DNA of 5,877 nucleotides from Treponemataceae bacterium. GTDB lineage: Bacteria > Spirochaetota > Spirochaetia > Treponematales > Treponemataceae. A program made the position numbers and the translations under genes. The notes under the pieces are model-generated. The model was not told where the DNA came from and did not search any database. It saw only the letters and a program-made list of their open reading frames with translations. Below are positions 5,234 through 5,877 of the stretch, one piece after another (positions within the stretch are counted from its first letter, which is position 1; each line of letters opens with the position of its first letter). Location: contig JAILRX010000042.1 of NCBI GenBank assembly GCA_024697985.1, positions 1 to 5,877 on the forward strand. The letters run 5' to 3'.

Positions 5234-5877
5234 TTAATATCCGGCAAAGGCGTAAGTGGCAAGAGATGTAATTTTTACCCAGTCGTTTGCGGAAAACTCG
5301 TCCTGAATGGCCGCGACTGCAAATCCTGCATTCACGGCCGTTTTTGTTGCCAGAAGCACGTCTTCAAAAACAATCGTGTCGTTGATTGACCCGCCCAAAG
5401 CTTTTGCAGCCTCGATGTAAATGTCAGGCCTGTCTTTGGAAGTGTTCATCTGTGTGCAGGTAAAAATCCCGTCAAAATATCGGTCGATTTGCAGTCGCTC
5501 AAGTGCCAGCTTTACGAGCGGTATGTCGTTCGACGTGGCGATGGCGCAGTTAAGGCCACGTTCCTTGAGGCCCTGCAAAAATTCGGCGGCACCATCTTTC
5601 AGCGGAATCGAGGTTTTGTAGGCGCCTTCGACAACGCCTTCAACTCCGTCCAGAATTTCCTGAATCGAAAGTTTTGGCGTATAGGTTTTCTGTATATATT
5701 CAGCGCCCTTTATCAGGCTTAAATTAAAAAGAACATCATTCAAGTTTGCCTCAGCATCAATCCCTAAAGATTTCAAGAAGTTCCGGGCTGAATCGTGCCA
5801 GACCGGCATCGAATCAATCAGCGTGCCGTCAAGATCGAAAACGACGTGTCTATATTTTGAGCAGATTTCGTCCAGAT
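5234..5877 (-). CDS. HAD-superfamily (subfamily IA) hydrolase, beta-phosphoglucomutase/phosphatase-like, partial, N-terminus beyond right edge
   Basis: The frame is open from the right edge to the TAA at 5236-5234, giving 213 visible residues. An internal ATG at 5809 is not the true start, because motif I lies upstream of it: VVFDLDGTLIDS (visible residues 11-22, nucleophile Asp14, general acid Asp16). A helical cap follows. Motif II is ATSND (Ser115), motif III the lysine of SKDRPDIY (Lys147), and motif IV VFED (Glu171, Asp172). This is the full HAD-IA set for phosphate-ester hydrolysis or phosphosugar mutase chemistry through an aspartyl-phosphate. The sequence resembles the beta-phosphoglucomutase and sugar-phosphate phosphatase group, but the substrate cannot be read from it. 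Few residues should be missing at the N-terminus. The protein is cytoplasmic and converges tail-to-tail with the PI-PLC-like gene. Confidence 0.88.
   Translation of the reverse strand, partial: LDEICSKYRHVVFDLDGTLIDSMPVWHDSARNFLKSLGIDAEANLNDVLFNLSLIKGAEYIQKTYTPKLSIQEILDGVEGVVEGAYKTSIPLKDGAAEFLQGLKERGLNCAIATSNDIPLVKLALERLQIDRYFDGIFTCTQMNTSKDRPDIYIEAAKALGGSINDTIVFEDVLLATKTAVNAGFAVAAIQDEFSANDWVKITSLATYAFAGY

Noticed and set aside
5234..5809. HAD gene starting at the ATG at 5809
   Set aside because: The catalytic DLDGT motif is encoded upstream in the same open frame, so the gene must begin beyond the right edge.

Overview
The window looks like ordinary chromosome from a host-associated spirochaete, most likely Treponema-like. 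This is an inference from gene content, moderate GC, relaxed spirochaete-style lipoboxes on two lipoproteins, and a membrane-anchored PI-PLC-like protein beside a lipoprotein lipase. No rRNA, tRNA or other taxonomic marker is present to prove it. There are seven protein genes, two of them cut by the window edges. I see no mobile element, CRISPR array, tRNA or rRNA.

Left block (1-3037, all minus strand): a compact, probably co-transcribed run reading right to left. It begins with a YchJ-type protein carrying two SEC-C zinc-binding motifs (2540-3037), followed by an RlmB/TrmH-family 2'-O-methyltransferase (1627-2457), a GH25 lysozyme-like lipoprotein with an acidic repetitive tail (400-1614), and a DnaQ-like 3'-5' exonuclease (start 407, leaving the window at base 1). 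The last two genes overlap by 8 bases and the middle pair is 12 bases apart. The longest gap (YchJ to RlmB) is filled by two back-to-back perfect inverted repeats. A good sigma-70-type promoter lies only 6 bases before the YchJ start codon.

Middle (3038-3272): a 235-base AT-rich divergent intergenic region with one promoter for each direction.

Right block: a class 3 lipase-like lipoprotein (3273-4046) closed by a strong intrinsic terminator. It is followed by a membrane-anchored PI-PLC X-domain protein (4184-5233). Converging on it, with stop codons directly abutting, is a HAD-family hydrolase (5234 to the right edge) whose N-terminus lies outside the window.

The left operon mixes translation/RNA modification, wall remodelling and nuclease functions and looks like a housekeeping cluster. 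The two plus-strand genes both encode envelope-tethered enzymes predicted to act on lipids and may share a lipid-scavenging or host-membrane role, but they appear to be separate transcripts. I found no convincing new multi-gene system. The most unusual signals are the paired inverted repeats before rlmB, the 21-base-period repeats in the lysozyme tail, the very short leader of the YchJ gene, and the lipase/PI-PLC pairing.
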